DNA of 35,249 bases, from the NCBI RefSeq assembly GCF_002251755.1, contig NZ_NOXT01000074.1, positions 1 to 35,249 of the forward strand, given 5' to 3'. The translations under genes and the position numbers were made by a program. The notes under the pieces were generated by a model. It saw only the letters and a program-made list of their open reading frames with translations. It ran no database searches and had not been told where the DNA came from. This stretch comes from Sandarakinorhabdus cyanobacteriorum (GTDB lineage: Bacteria > Pseudomonadota > Alphaproteobacteria > Sphingomonadales > Sphingomonadaceae). Shown in pieces: positions 1 through 8,800 of this stretch (positions are counted from its first letter, which is position 1; each line of letters starts with the position of its first letter).

Positions 1-1
1 T

Positions 2-35
2 TGATTGTCGCGCATTCTCACCCTGATTGTCGCGC
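2..35. repeat. 12-bp direct repeat at the window edge
   Basis: The 12-mer TGATTGTCGCGC occurs exactly at 2-13 and again at 24-35, 22 bp apart. The second copy overlaps the last codons of the small secreted-protein gene on the minus strand, and the first lies just past its stop. It may be a small local duplication or part of a longer array cut by the window edge. No function can be assigned. Confidence 0.45.
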
Positions 36-380
36 GACAGCAAAGGTCCAATCGTCCTTGCCGTCAGGCTTTTTCGCGTTCTTGAGGGTGGAAATCCAGC
101 AGGTGAAGGTCTCGCCCTTCTTCACCACGGTGGCTTGCCCGCTGGCGGTGTTGAGGCTGATGCGGCCATCGCCCTGGGCAAGGCCGGGCGGGTCGCCGGT
201 GGCCCAATCGGTCAGCGCCTTGCCGTGCCAGTCGATCCGGCGCCAGCGGCCATCGGCGGCGACCTCCACCCCGGTCCAGGCCGGGATCGCCGGGTCATTC
301 CGTTCGCGCGCGAAATAATGGTCATCCTCGTTGGTATAGACCCCAGGGGCGAGGGCGGCAGCGAGGAGCAGGGCAAGCAT
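18..380 (-). CDS. Small secreted hypothetical protein
   Basis: A protein of about 120 residues that I do not recognise. It begins with a short hydrophobic stretch rich in Leu and Ala (MLALLLAAALAPG), consistent with a signal peptide, so it probably acts in the periplasm or outside the cell. The mature part is polar, with several Trp and Asp residues, one Cys (in a TFTCWIS segment) and no recognisable catalytic motif. The ATG at 380 is preferred. A TTG at 398 would add six residues but lies inside a perfect palindrome that looks like an operator. The gene diverges from the LolA-like gene, so both may share that operator. Its 3' end overlaps a 12-bp direct repeat. Confidence 0.6.
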   Translation of the reverse strand: MLALLLAAALAPGVYTNEDDHYFARERNDPAIPAWTGVEVAADGRWRRIDWHGKALTDWATGDPPGLAQGDGRISLNTASGQATVVKKGETFTCWISTLKNAKKPDGKDDWTFAVARQSG

Positions 381-397
381 GCCGGCTAGTATTGCCA

Positions 398-413
398 ATT
401 TGTCCGGACAAAT
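398..413. promoter_or_regulatory. Perfect 16-bp palindrome, probable operator
   Basis: The sequence ATTTGTCCGGACAAAT at 398-413 is a perfect inverted repeat with no spacer. It sits in the short gap between two divergent gene starts (380 on minus, 440 on plus). A dimeric repressor or activator site is the natural reading. TTGT...ACAA half-sites are common among GntR-type operators, but the cognate regulator cannot be named from this window. Confidence 0.55.
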
Positions 414-439
414 CCATAGTCGAAATGCGGGAGGTGCTG

Positions 440-1195
440 ATGCTGTCGATCATGCTGGTGATGGCTGCGGCCACAGTAGAGGCTGAAACCCCGCGCGCCA
501 TCATCGAACGCGCGGTGGCAGTGGCTGGCGGCGATCGCTGGCTGAACCCGGAGACCCTGGTGCTGGAAGGCAGCGCCGATTTCTACAGCCCCACCGCCGC
601 CGGCCCGGTGCGCCATGTTGATGATTATCGCATGTGGCGGGCGATGGATGCGGGGCGCACCGCCGCCCACGCCGCCGATGGCAAGCTGCGGATCACCGCG
701 ACGATCAAGGGCAAGTTGCTGTTCGAGGTGGGGTTTGACGGCGCCACCACCTGGAACGACAAGGGGATCGTGCCGAAGGCCGAGGCCGACAAATATTGGG
801 CGGAGAATTTCGGCTTCGGCATCATCCGCCAGGCGCTGAAACAGGGATTCACGCTGGAACGGGCGCCCGATCGCGACATTGGCGGCCACGCACTCAAGAT
901 GGTGCGGGTGATCGATCCGGCCGGCGTCGCCACCCTGTTCGGCATCGACGCCCGGCGCCATTTCATCCGCTACATGGGCTTTGCCACCCCGCGCGGCTGG
1001 CACGAGCGGGTCTATGATGATTTCGTGGTGGGCAGGAACCCGCGCTGGCTGCAGGCACGCGAAGTGACCCTGTTCTACAACGGCGTGCGCCAGAACACGG
1101 TGCATTGGCAACGCTTTGTGGTCGGCCAGCCCATCACCGACCGCCAGTTCGCCCCGCCGCCTGAGCTGACCAACATCGCAGGAGCCGCCAAATGA
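440..1195 (+). CDS. Exported LolA-like / outer-membrane lipoprotein-sorting-like protein
   Basis: A protein of 251 residues from the ATG at 440, which has a GGGAGG ribosome-binding site five bases upstream. An ATG at 425 is also in frame but lacks one. The N-terminus (MLSIMLVMAAATVEA) is a signal peptide. The mature part starts with an AxxIIERAVAVAGGDRW segment. Its general layout (alternating strands, a 'FDGATTWND' turn and a later 'YDDF' element) resembles LolA/LolB-like beta-fold proteins that bind lipids in the periplasm. It ends in a 4-bp ATGA overlap with the DUF1330 gene, so the two are probably co-translated. The family assignment is from overall pattern only; the function is unknown. 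Confidence 0.6.
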   Translation: MLSIMLVMAAATVEAETPRAIIERAVAVAGGDRWLNPETLVLEGSADFYSPTAAGPVRHVDDYRMWRAMDAGRTAAHAADGKLRITATIKGKLLFEVGFDGATTWNDKGIVPKAEADKYWAENFGFGIIRQALKQGFTLERAPDRDIGGHALKMVRVIDPAGVATLFGIDARRHFIRYMGFATPRGWHERVYDDFVVGRNPRWLQAREVTLFYNGVRQNTVHWQRFVVGQPITDRQFAPPPELTNIAGAAK

Positions 1196-1482
1196 CCGCC
1201 TGGCTGGTGATCACCGCCCGCATCCACGATCGGGACAAGTTCATCACCGGCTATGGCCCCGCCGCTGCCAGGCTGGTGGCACAATATGGCGGCCGCTATG
1301 TCATCCGCGCCCCGGGCGCCGTCTGCCTGGAAGGGGACGGCATGGAGGGCGCCTCGGTCGTCGTCTCCGAATGGCCCAGCCGCGCAGCCGCCCTGGCCTT
1401 CTGGAACTCGCCCGAATATGCCGAGGTGCGCAAACTGCGCGAGGGGTTGGCCGACGTGCAGGTCATGCTGGTCGGGGATTGA
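1192..1482 (+). CDS. DUF1330 family protein
   Basis: A 96-residue protein matching the DUF1330 pattern, a ferredoxin-like dimeric alpha+beta barrel. It has an N-terminal 'AWLVITARIHDRDKF' strand-helix, a central 'GGRYVIRAPG' hairpin, 'VVVSEWPSRAAALAFWNSPEY' with the typical Trp-Ser-Pro-Glu-Tyr run, and a terminal 'DVQVMLVGD' strand. Members are small cytoplasmic proteins of mostly unknown role. The start overlaps the stop of the upstream LolA-like gene by four bases. The gene converges with the acylase gene with only nine bases between stops, so no terminator fits between them. Confidence 0.85.
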   Translation: MTAWLVITARIHDRDKFITGYGPAAARLVAQYGGRYVIRAPGAVCLEGDGMEGASVVVSEWPSRAAALAFWNSPEYAEVRKLREGLADVQVMLVGD

Positions 1483-1491
1483 ACCCGGCCC

Positions 1492-3570
1492 TCAATACAC
1501 GTCCCGTCGCTCCAGGTTCCGCTCCACCTCATCCCGCGTCAGCCACAATTGCCGGAAGCGCTTTTCGCCCAGCGCCGCCAGCTGGTCGCTGCGGTGGGGG
1601 GTGCCGGGCTGGCTGCTGTTGCCATAGCTCATGGTGGCAATCGCCTTCATCGGCGTCGAGAACTGGATCAAGTTCACCCAGGTTTCGCCGGCCACCGGCA
1701 CGCGCGTGCCATCTTTCCACGGCCCCCAGCTGATGGTGCGGAACAGGCCCAGCGGCCCGGCGCCGCCATGGCCGGGAACGGAGAGAGCCTCGCCGGCAGC
1801 AAAGCGCGAGACATCGCCATAGCGCGGATCGATGCGGCCGTGGCGGGCCTTCACCGCTTGCGCCGCTGCGGCCAGCATCGCGGTCGCCTGGGCATCATCG
1901 CGGATGCCGGCCGGGGTGTTCAACGGATCTTCCAGCGTCCACGGCTTCGTATAATTGCCTTCGTCTGACAGGCCGGGACCGGCAAAGCGCCGTGCCCATT
2001 CCTCGAACAGGATGGCAGCGCGGCTGTCCGCCTCGAAGCGATTGTCCCACCCGGCCAAGAGGTCACGCGCAGCGCGGACATCGGGATCGGCGCTGCCGGC
2101 GCTGGCGGCGAGTAGCGGGCCTTTCAACCGCTCGGCCATCAGGCTGGTGGTCGTCAGCTTGCGGCGCTGGAATTCGGCAAAGCTCAACCGGTCATCGCCC
2201 ATCAGCAGCCGGGCCGACATCTGGGCGCGCAGGCTCATCGGCTCCGTTGCCGCCACATGGGCCGGGAAATCCGCCGGCTTCAGCACGCGCGGCACGGTGT
2301 TCACCCAGGGCACGTCATTGGCGTTCTGCACAAAGCCGCCGGGCGGATCGAGCGCCTTGGGCAGGCTGTCATACGGCTCGATCTCGGTCGAAATCAGCGC
2401 GCTGCGGTCGCCGGGCACCAGGCCTGACCAATATTCATGGCTGCCGCCCGTCTTGTGGCGGGGCAATATGCCGTTGGAAATATGGAACACATGCCCGGCC
2501 CGGTCGGCATAGACGATGTTGAAGCTGGGAATCTGCAACCGCTTCAAGGCACTTTCAAAGCCGTTGAAATCCTTGGCCTTGCCCATGTCGAGATAGGCCT
2601 GCAACACGCCGGGCCGGTCCAGCCCCGCGACGCGCACCGCCACCGGCTTTCCCTCCACCTCGAACACCGGGCCGTGCACGCTGTGCCGCTGCGCCCAGGT
2701 TTCGCGCTTCAAACTGCCATCGCTCTGGCGGATCAGCATCGCCTTCTTCACCATGCGATAGGCCAGCCGCTTGCCATCCAGACGATAACCATAGCAATCG
2801 GCGACGAGGGCATAGCGGGTGGCGCCCAGCATGTTGTTGACCGTGTTGGTGAAGCCCAGCTCGTTGTTGAAGGCAAAGCGCAGCACCGGCAAGCCGACCT
2901 GGGTAGCGCCATAGACATTATAGCCCGGCGCCGTGATCTGCGCCTCGTAATAGGTAAGCGGGGAGGGCGCCCACGGCAGGTGCGGATTGGCCAGCAGCAT
3001 CGCCGCGCCCTCCACCGTGCGCCGGGGCGCCACCGCCCAGCCGTTGGAGCCGCCGTCATCGCCAAGGCCGGTCGGGCCGGGCCGCGATGGCGGCGACAGC
3101 ATGCGGCCCATGGGCGCGACATAGAGGAACTGCATCAGCCGATGGGCGTGGGCCATCACGTCCACCCCGGTGATCGGCAGCACGCGGCGCAGTTCGGCCG
3201 GCACATGATCGGGATGGGCGGCCATCCAGGCGTTGATGCCGGCCGCGAAGGCATCAAGATTGGCGCGCATCTGGGGCGCCTGCGCCTTGTACCAGGCCTG
3301 GGCGCGTTCCGGCACATCATGCGCGATCAGGTAGCGATCGAGCGCGGCGTGTTCCGGGCCCCAATATTCCGCCGCGCGCGCACGGCTTTCGCCATACATC
3401 TTGAGCAGGATATTGCCGTGGCTGGCGGCCTGGGCCCAGCCAAAGCCCTTGAAGGCCCCGGCCTCGCTGTCGGCGATGATGTGGGGCACGCCATGGCGAT
3501 CCCACAGCACTTCATCGGCCAGCGCGGGGGTTGCACTGGCCAGCAACAGGGCAAGAACAAGCGGTTTCAT
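1492..3570 (-). CDS. Penicillin acylase family (Ntn-hydrolase) exported acylase
   Basis: A 692-residue precursor of the penicillin acylase / AHL acylase family. These enzymes hydrolyse amide bonds of acylated substrates such as beta-lactams, acyl-homoserine lactones or acyl peptides. Residues 1-18 (ending ATPALA) are a signal peptide, so it acts in the periplasm. The N-terminal alpha-chain region has the family 'DRHGVPHI' motif. The maturation site is G174-S175-N176 within DDGGSNGWAV, which would make Ser175 the new N-terminal nucleophile after self-cleavage. A downstream 'FNNELGFTNTVNN' segment and 'FVQNANDVPW' are typical of the beta chain. It is the last gene of a five-gene minus-strand operon and overlaps the upstream GMC fusion gene by four bases (ATGA). 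The substrate cannot be read from the sequence. Confidence 0.9.
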   Translation of the reverse strand: MKPLVLALLLASATPALADEVLWDRHGVPHIIADSEAGAFKGFGWAQAASHGNILLKMYGESRARAAEYWGPEHAALDRYLIAHDVPERAQAWYKAQAPQMRANLDAFAAGINAWMAAHPDHVPAELRRVLPITGVDVMAHAHRLMQFLYVAPMGRMLSPPSRPGPTGLGDDGGSNGWAVAPRRTVEGAAMLLANPHLPWAPSPLTYYEAQITAPGYNVYGATQVGLPVLRFAFNNELGFTNTVNNMLGATRYALVADCYGYRLDGKRLAYRMVKKAMLIRQSDGSLKRETWAQRHSVHGPVFEVEGKPVAVRVAGLDRPGVLQAYLDMGKAKDFNGFESALKRLQIPSFNIVYADRAGHVFHISNGILPRHKTGGSHEYWSGLVPGDRSALISTEIEPYDSLPKALDPPGGFVQNANDVPWVNTVPRVLKPADFPAHVAATEPMSLRAQMSARLLMGDDRLSFAEFQRRKLTTTSLMAERLKGPLLAASAGSADPDVRAARDLLAGWDNRFEADSRAAILFEEWARRFAGPGLSDEGNYTKPWTLEDPLNTPAGIRDDAQATAMLAAAAQAVKARHGRIDPRYGDVSRFAAGEALSVPGHGGAGPLGLFRTISWGPWKDGTRVPVAGETWVNLIQFSTPMKAIATMSYGNSSQPGTPHRSDQLAALGEKRFRQLWLTRDEVERNLERRDVY

Positions 3571-6500
3571 GAAGGCGTTCCAGTCTGATGGCGATCCAGT
3601 TCGGCGATGATCCAGGGAAACACATCGGCGGCGGCAGTCTTGCCGATGAACAGATCCATATGGGCATAGCCCTTGATCATCTTCATCGTGTAAAGCCCCG
3701 GCCCGTTGATGTCGCTGAGCCAGCGCCGGGTGCGCTGGGCGGTTTCCGGGTAGAAGATCTGGCTGCTGGCCCCGGCCAGGAAACTGATCGGCAGCGCCAG
3801 GTTGCGCGCACCTTCGGGCGTGACATAGATATTCTTGCCCTCGGCGTTCACCGCCTTGCCGGCCCGCAGCATCAGCTGCAGCTGTTCAAACGGCTTGATC
3901 GAAACCGGGCCGAACCAGTCGCTGATGCATGTGTGGGTCCAGCGGTTGAGCTGGGCATGGGCATAGCTGGGGCCATAGACTGCAAACACCCGGCGACAGG
4001 CAGGATTGTTGCATTCCTCGCCATCGGGCACCGGCAGGTTCCAGGCGGCGAAATCGATCACCCGGTCGTCCAGACTGTCACCGGGCTGGAAGTTGAAACT
4101 GCCCTTCAGCTGCGACACGCCTGACAACAACTGGGCAACGCCTAGATCGGCCTTCACATAATTGAACCAGTTGCTGATCGGATGCATCGTGAACTGCGAC
4201 GCCACCAGGTGCCGCACCCCCTTCAGCCCGGCGGCCAGCGCCATCATCAGCGACACGCAGGAAATGCAATGCGCCACCACCTGCACATCGGCCTTGCCGG
4301 TTTCCTGCTGCACCCGTGCAACGGCCGCCGGCCAATCGACACGGGCAATATCATCGATGGTGAAGGGCGGGGTGCCAGCCGTGCCGCTATCGGGGCTGGC
4401 GCGATAATCGAACAGCCAGACATCATAGCCGGCTGCCACCAGCGCTTCGGCAAAATTGTGATCAACCGTGTCCAGCGCATAGCTGGCGGCCCGGATCGAA
4501 AAGCCGGGGGCAACGATCACCGGCCCCTTGCTGCCACCCTGATAGCGGGTGAGCCGGTTGCTGAACCCGTCGCCAAGATCATAGGCGATGCTGATCGGCG
4601 CCGGCAGCGCCAGGGCCCGGTGCGGGCGCTCAGGGCCGGTGCGATCCTGGGCGATGAAGTTTTCCAGGTCCGAGAGCACGCCGCCATAGGCGCGGAACAG
4701 GGTGATGGCGAAAAAGGCGCCTAGCTTGGCGAGATAGTAAAGGTCGATGGCCGAACGCGCGGCCTCCACCTCGTCCACCACATCCGAAATCAGGTTTTTC
4801 GGCAGCAGCTTGGCGGAGCTCGCCTGCCACATCAGATCCTCGATATCCAGTTTCAATATGCCCTGGCTCAACAGCTTGCCGCTGCCATCCTCTCCATCGT
4901 GCACGGTGATGAACAGGGTGGTCACGTCGGTCCAGGCGTCGCTGCCGGCGCGTTGGCGCAGGGTCTTGAAGCCGCGGAACCGGCACGGCCCCTCTGGCCG
5001 CGCCAGAACCATGTCATAGGTCATCAGCCATTGTTCGGGATGATCGGGATCGGCGAACAGCAGGTTGAATGTGCCGTGGCGCACCGGCATCGGTTCTGCG
5101 GCCAGTTCGGGGCAAGAGACCTCGCCGCTGATGGTGCCGGGGTGCATGGGATCGGTCGCCAGCTGATAGAGGCTCTCCGCCTCGATGGTCAGTCGGAATG
5201 CCATCCCGTGCCCGCGCGACTGGCCCCAGGCAGCCGCCACGGCATAATCATCGGAAATGCGCTGATCGGCCGGGCCGGGGTGGCGCACATCATGCCGGCT
5301 GACCCAGCCCGACATGGTTTCGGTGAACTGGAAACTGGGGCTCAGCAGATCGGGGTGATCCTTGATGACATCCTTCAGGATCGTCTTGGCCGCATCGATG
5401 GCGCCGTCTTCCAGCGCCTTGCCAAGATGGCGCAGCCAATCCAGCACGCCATTGCCGGCCGGTTCGGCCGGATCGGGGCTGGGCGGCGCCGGTGGCGGAG
5501 GGGGCAGGCGGCGGGCGGGCTGGCGTGACCAGTCGATCGTCCAGCCATGATCGGCGGCGATCTGCGCGGCCACATGTTCGGCAAAGGCCGTGATGGTGAG
5601 CAGCGGGTTGACCCCAAGGGCGGCGGGCATCACGGCCCCGCAGCAGATATACAGCCCGTCATGCACCGACGTGGAATCGCGGCCGGTGAACACCTGGCCC
5701 TTCCAGTTGACCACCCCCAGTTCCGCCGCCTCGGCCATGCGGCAGCCGCCAACCGGGTGCACGGTCACCAGCTTTTTGCCCATGGGCTCGGTCCACAGCG
5801 GATTGGGCAGGAACTGGCCCTTGATCGCCGTTGCAGCCTCGCGGATCTTGCGGTTGTCGCGTTCGATACTGGGTTCGCGCCCGGCGCCGGGCCAGGCGAT
5901 GGCCAGGCGGTCGTTGTGCAGCGCCAGTTCGCCCTGGGCCATGTCCACGCTCATGGTCAAATAGGTCTGGGTGCGCGCCATCTGGCCCTTGTATGACCAG
6001 CTGGCCAGCGCCATCGGATCATTCTGCAAGGCCGTGCCCAGTCCCTGGGCCGACAGCAGCCGCGGCTTGGCTTCATCAAGGCCAAACTGGGTGAAGCTGC
6101 CCACCAGCGCATTGCCAAAGAAAAAGGCGGCCGGCATCACCGCGGCCAGCGCGCCGGGGATCACGCCCTCTTCGATCACCATGGCGTTCAGGGGATTGCC
6201 GCCGGTGCTGGCTTCGTCGCGCATGTCGATGATGCCGGCGATGCAGGGCCCCGGATATTGATCGGCCGGCACCTGGTTGGTGCCAACGCCAATGGCGTTC
6301 ACGTTGGCCGGCTGGTCGGCCGATGCTGCCGGATCCGCGGCATAGCTGTCATAGCCGAAGGCCAGCACATCGCCGTTGCCGGAAAAGCCCTGGCCCACGC
6401 GGGCCGACAGCGGCAGGCCCTGCTCGGCCGATCGCAGCATGATTTCGGTGCTGCCCAGCGCGCCGGCTCCCAGCACGACCAGGGCAGCCTGCACCGCCCC

Positions 6501-7274
6501 TGGCTGGCCCGGCGCACCATCGCCACAGGGCTCGAAATGCACCAGCCAGCCGCCGGCGTCGGCCGGGCTGATGTGGGTGACGCGCGCCCGGGTGAAGATG
6601 CTGGCGCCATGGTTGGCAGCATCGGGCAGATAATTCATCAGCAGCGTGTTCTTGGCGCCGACGTTGCAGCCCGAACAGCAATCGCCACAATTGTTGCAGG
6701 CTGGTTGCGGCACGCCTTGCGGGTTGATCTGATCGGTGAAATTCACCGCGATGGGTGGCCGGTAAAAGGGCTGGCCCATCATCCGGGCCGATTGTTCCAG
6801 CGCCTTCAGCTTGCCCAGTGGCGGCGCGCCTTCGGGATAGGGCCGCGCATCCAGCCATTCGCGGGCCCGGGCAAAGTGCGGGCCCAGCGCATCGTCGCGC
6901 AATGCGGCAGGAAATTCGTCGATCCGGGTTTCGTGCAGTTCCAGTGCGACATTGGCATTGATCAGCGATGTGCCGCCCAGCCCGCAGCCCACCAGGGCAA
7001 ACATGTCCGGGTTGACGTGCAGATTGTACAGGCCATCGGCCACACCCAGCTTGCCGCGGCTGGTATCGATCTGCATTTCGGCCGATGCCTTGGCCAGTGT
7101 GTCGGGGAACTGGCCGGGCCTGATCTCGCGGCCGCGTTCCAGCACGGCCACCCGGCGGCCGGCCCGGGCCAGCCGCGAAGCCGCCACGGCCGCGCCATAG
7201 CCGGAACCGATCACAACCACGTCATAGCGTTCGGCGATGTCCGTCAACGGGCGGGCGATCAGGGTGCCAATCAT
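3567..7274 (-). CDS. GMC (cholesterol-oxidase-like) flavoenzyme fused to an alpha/beta hydrolase
   Basis: A 1235-residue fusion. Residues about 15-580 form a GMC oxidoreductase: the FAD dinucleotide motif GSGYGAAVAASRLA lies near residue 23. The C-terminal half has H506-PVGGC and N556 in GVNPL, the expected His/Asn active-site pair. Cys193, 196, 199 and 203 form a CxxCxxCxxxC motif followed by GAKNTL, as in the cholesterol-oxidase-like subgroup. A Pro-rich linker (590-605) leads to a central domain (about 640-830) of unknown fold. An alpha/beta hydrolase domain follows (about 905-1235). Its nucleophile elbow reads VVAHCIS with Cys1003 at the nucleophile place. His1205 (GYAHMD) fits the catalytic His, and the usual acid after the seventh strand is not evident. 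The start is the ATG at 7274, with GGAGGT six bases upstream and a 4-bp overlap with the phosphoesterase gene. A steroid, polyprenoid or other lipid alcohol substrate is inference. Confidence 0.88.
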   Translation of the reverse strand: MIGTLIARPLTDIAERYDVVVIGSGYGAAVAASRLARAGRRVAVLERGREIRPGQFPDTLAKASAEMQIDTSRGKLGVADGLYNLHVNPDMFALVGCGLGGTSLINANVALELHETRIDEFPAALRDDALGPHFARAREWLDARPYPEGAPPLGKLKALEQSARMMGQPFYRPPIAVNFTDQINPQGVPQPACNNCGDCCSGCNVGAKNTLLMNYLPDAANHGASIFTRARVTHISPADAGGWLVHFEPCGDGAPGQPGAVQAALVVLGAGALGSTEIMLRSAEQGLPLSARVGQGFSGNGDVLAFGYDSYAADPAASADQPANVNAIGVGTNQVPADQYPGPCIAGIIDMRDEASTGGNPLNAMVIEEGVIPGALAAVMPAAFFFGNALVGSFTQFGLDEAKPRLLSAQGLGTALQNDPMALASWSYKGQMARTQTYLTMSVDMAQGELALHNDRLAIAWPGAGREPSIERDNRKIREAATAIKGQFLPNPLWTEPMGKKLVTVHPVGGCRMAEAAELGVVNWKGQVFTGRDSTSVHDGLYICCGAVMPAALGVNPLLTITAFAEHVAAQIAADHGWTIDWSRQPARRLPPPPPAPPSPDPAEPAGNGVLDWLRHLGKALEDGAIDAAKTILKDVIKDHPDLLSPSFQFTETMSGWVSRHDVRHPGPADQRISDDYAVAAAWGQSRGHGMAFRLTIEAESLYQLATDPMHPGTISGEVSCPELAAEPMPVRHGTFNLLFADPDHPEQWLMTYDMVLARPEGPCRFRGFKTLRQRAGSDAWTDVTTLFITVHDGEDGSGKLLSQGILKLDIEDLMWQASSAKLLPKNLISDVVDEVEAARSAIDLYYLAKLGAFFAITLFRAYGGVLSDLENFIAQDRTGPERPHRALALPAPISIAYDLGDGFSNRLTRYQGGSKGPVIVAPGFSIRAASYALDTVDHNFAEALVAAGYDVWLFDYRASPDSGTAGTPPFTIDDIARVDWPAAVARVQQETGKADVQVVAHCISCVSLMMALAAGLKGVRHLVASQFTMHPISNWFNYVKADLGVAQLLSGVSQLKGSFNFQPGDSLDDRVIDFAAWNLPVPDGEECNNPACRRVFAVYGPSYAHAQLNRWTHTCISDWFGPVSIKPFEQLQLMLRAGKAVNAEGKNIYVTPEGARNLALPISFLAGASSQIFYPETAQRTRRWLSDINGPGLYTMKMIKGYAHMDLFIGKTAAADVFPWIIAELDRHQTGTPS

Positions 7275-8752
7275 GCCAGAACCTCCGCTGCGGCATCGAC
7301 CTTGAAAAACTCCTGCATGCGCAGGGTCACGCGCTTGTTGATGCCGTCCTTCACGCTGTCGCTGAACGCCTGCCACAGATCGGCCGTGTCGGGATGTTGC
7401 AGCGCGGCCTGCACCTGGTGCAGCAATATGTTTTCGGCATCGATGAACCCGCCAAGGCCGCCAGCATGCACGGGGCGCGTGCCGCCATCAGGTTCATCAT
7501 TGAACAAGCGCAGTGACGCCACGTTCAAGTCATCATCGATCAGCATGGCCGCTCCGCCCTGGCTGGGCATCAGGGTGGGTTGATCCAGCACCCAACCGCC
7601 CGTGTTGTAAACCGCAACCGGCAGGGATTGGCCGGGCACGGTCACCTGATCCTGGAAAGGCTTGTGGGTGTGGCCAAAGATGAACCCCAGGTGTGACGGC
7701 AGATGATCAGGCCCCACCGTGGCCGCAATCTGGTGCCAAAGCGGCGTTGACACATACCAGCGCAGATCGGCCAGTTCGTCGGTTGACAGCACGCTCTGTT
7801 CGGCCAGGCGCTGGCTTTCGGCGGCATGGCCCAGCGTGAAATCCACCGCCGCCCGCACCAGTTCCTCGATCGAAATGCCGTGGAACAATGGCGCCCGTGG
7901 CAGCACGGCAAAGCGTTGTTTCAGGGCATTGACCAGCCGATCGGCCACCAATCCGGCCATCTGGTGGCTGGCACCGGCATCCAGCATGATCTCATACAGG
8001 GTCCAGGCGCCCTGGCCGGCATCGCCGGCGTTGCCAAGCTGGCTCCACAGGAAGCTGATCCATGGCCCGTTCGCGGCCAGATCATCCATGGTCTGCGGCG
8101 GCATGTTGTTGCCCTGCAGCCAGGTTTCAAAGCGCGAAACCAGCCGATACATCGCATCAAGATAATGGCCATGGTGCAGCACCAGCATCCGGCTGCCATC
8201 GCGGCTGGCAAGGCCCAGATTGGGATAGGCGACAAAGGCGTTGGCCGTTTCAAGCCCCGGATGCAACCTGACCAGCCGGTTCAGCAGCGGGGAACCGATG
8301 CGGCTGGCGGGATCGGGTTGCAACAGCGGCGTGCCGCCCAGCCGGCTGCTGCCTGGCGCAACCGTGCCACCCGGCCCGATCTCGTCGATGAAGGCAAAGG
8401 CCCGCGCCTGATCCCACAGAAGATTGTCGTGATTGCCGGGCACGATCCACAGATCGGTGCTGAACAGCCGGGGTTCGTCCGGCGGAAACAGCGCTTCGAG
8501 AAAGCGCATGAAGGCGGGCGCGACGTCGGACGAGGGCGACAGCCCCAGATCGAGCACATCGCCCAGCAGCACCAGCATCGGCGGCTCACCATCCGACAGC
8601 GCGCTGACCGTGGCCCTGAGCGCCTTGGCGAAAGCCACCAGCACGCGCGACGGCACCTGGGGGTCAACCGTGTCGTGATCATCAATATGGGTCAACAGGC
8701 TATCGGGCGCGCCCAGATGCAGATCCGACAGACAGATATACCGCAACGCCAT
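7271..8752 (-). CDS. Large calcineurin-like metallophosphoesterase
   Basis: A 493-residue protein with the full dinuclear metal site of calcineurin-like phosphoesterases: D10 and H12 in LSDLHLG, D65 in LLGDVLDLG, N107-H108-D109 in GNHDN, a His pair in VLHHGHY, and GHTHKP near residue 385. It should hydrolyse phosphomono- or phosphodiesters, possibly cyclic nucleotides, nucleotides or lipid phosphates. It is much longer than simple members (250-300 residues). The extra length is mainly a largely helical insert between the HHGHY and GHTHKP motifs. There is no signal peptide, so it is cytoplasmic. It is the third gene of the operon: 48 bases follow the serine hydrolase stop, and its own stop overlaps the next start by four bases. 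Confidence 0.9.
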   Translation of the reverse strand: MALRYICLSDLHLGAPDSLLTHIDDHDTVDPQVPSRVLVAFAKALRATVSALSDGEPPMLVLLGDVLDLGLSPSSDVAPAFMRFLEALFPPDEPRLFSTDLWIVPGNHDNLLWDQARAFAFIDEIGPGGTVAPGSSRLGGTPLLQPDPASRIGSPLLNRLVRLHPGLETANAFVAYPNLGLASRDGSRMLVLHHGHYLDAMYRLVSRFETWLQGNNMPPQTMDDLAANGPWISFLWSQLGNAGDAGQGAWTLYEIMLDAGASHQMAGLVADRLVNALKQRFAVLPRAPLFHGISIEELVRAAVDFTLGHAAESQRLAEQSVLSTDELADLRWYVSTPLWHQIAATVGPDHLPSHLGFIFGHTHKPFQDQVTVPGQSLPVAVYNTGGWVLDQPTLMPSQGGAAMLIDDDLNVASLRLFNDEPDGGTRPVHAGGLGGFIDAENILLHQVQAALQHPDTADLWQAFSDSVKDGINKRVTLRMQEFFKVDAAAEVLA

Positions 8753-8800
8753 ATGCCCATTCTCCCCCTGGCCTGGCTCTGCCCGGCCGGCTCCAGCCCA

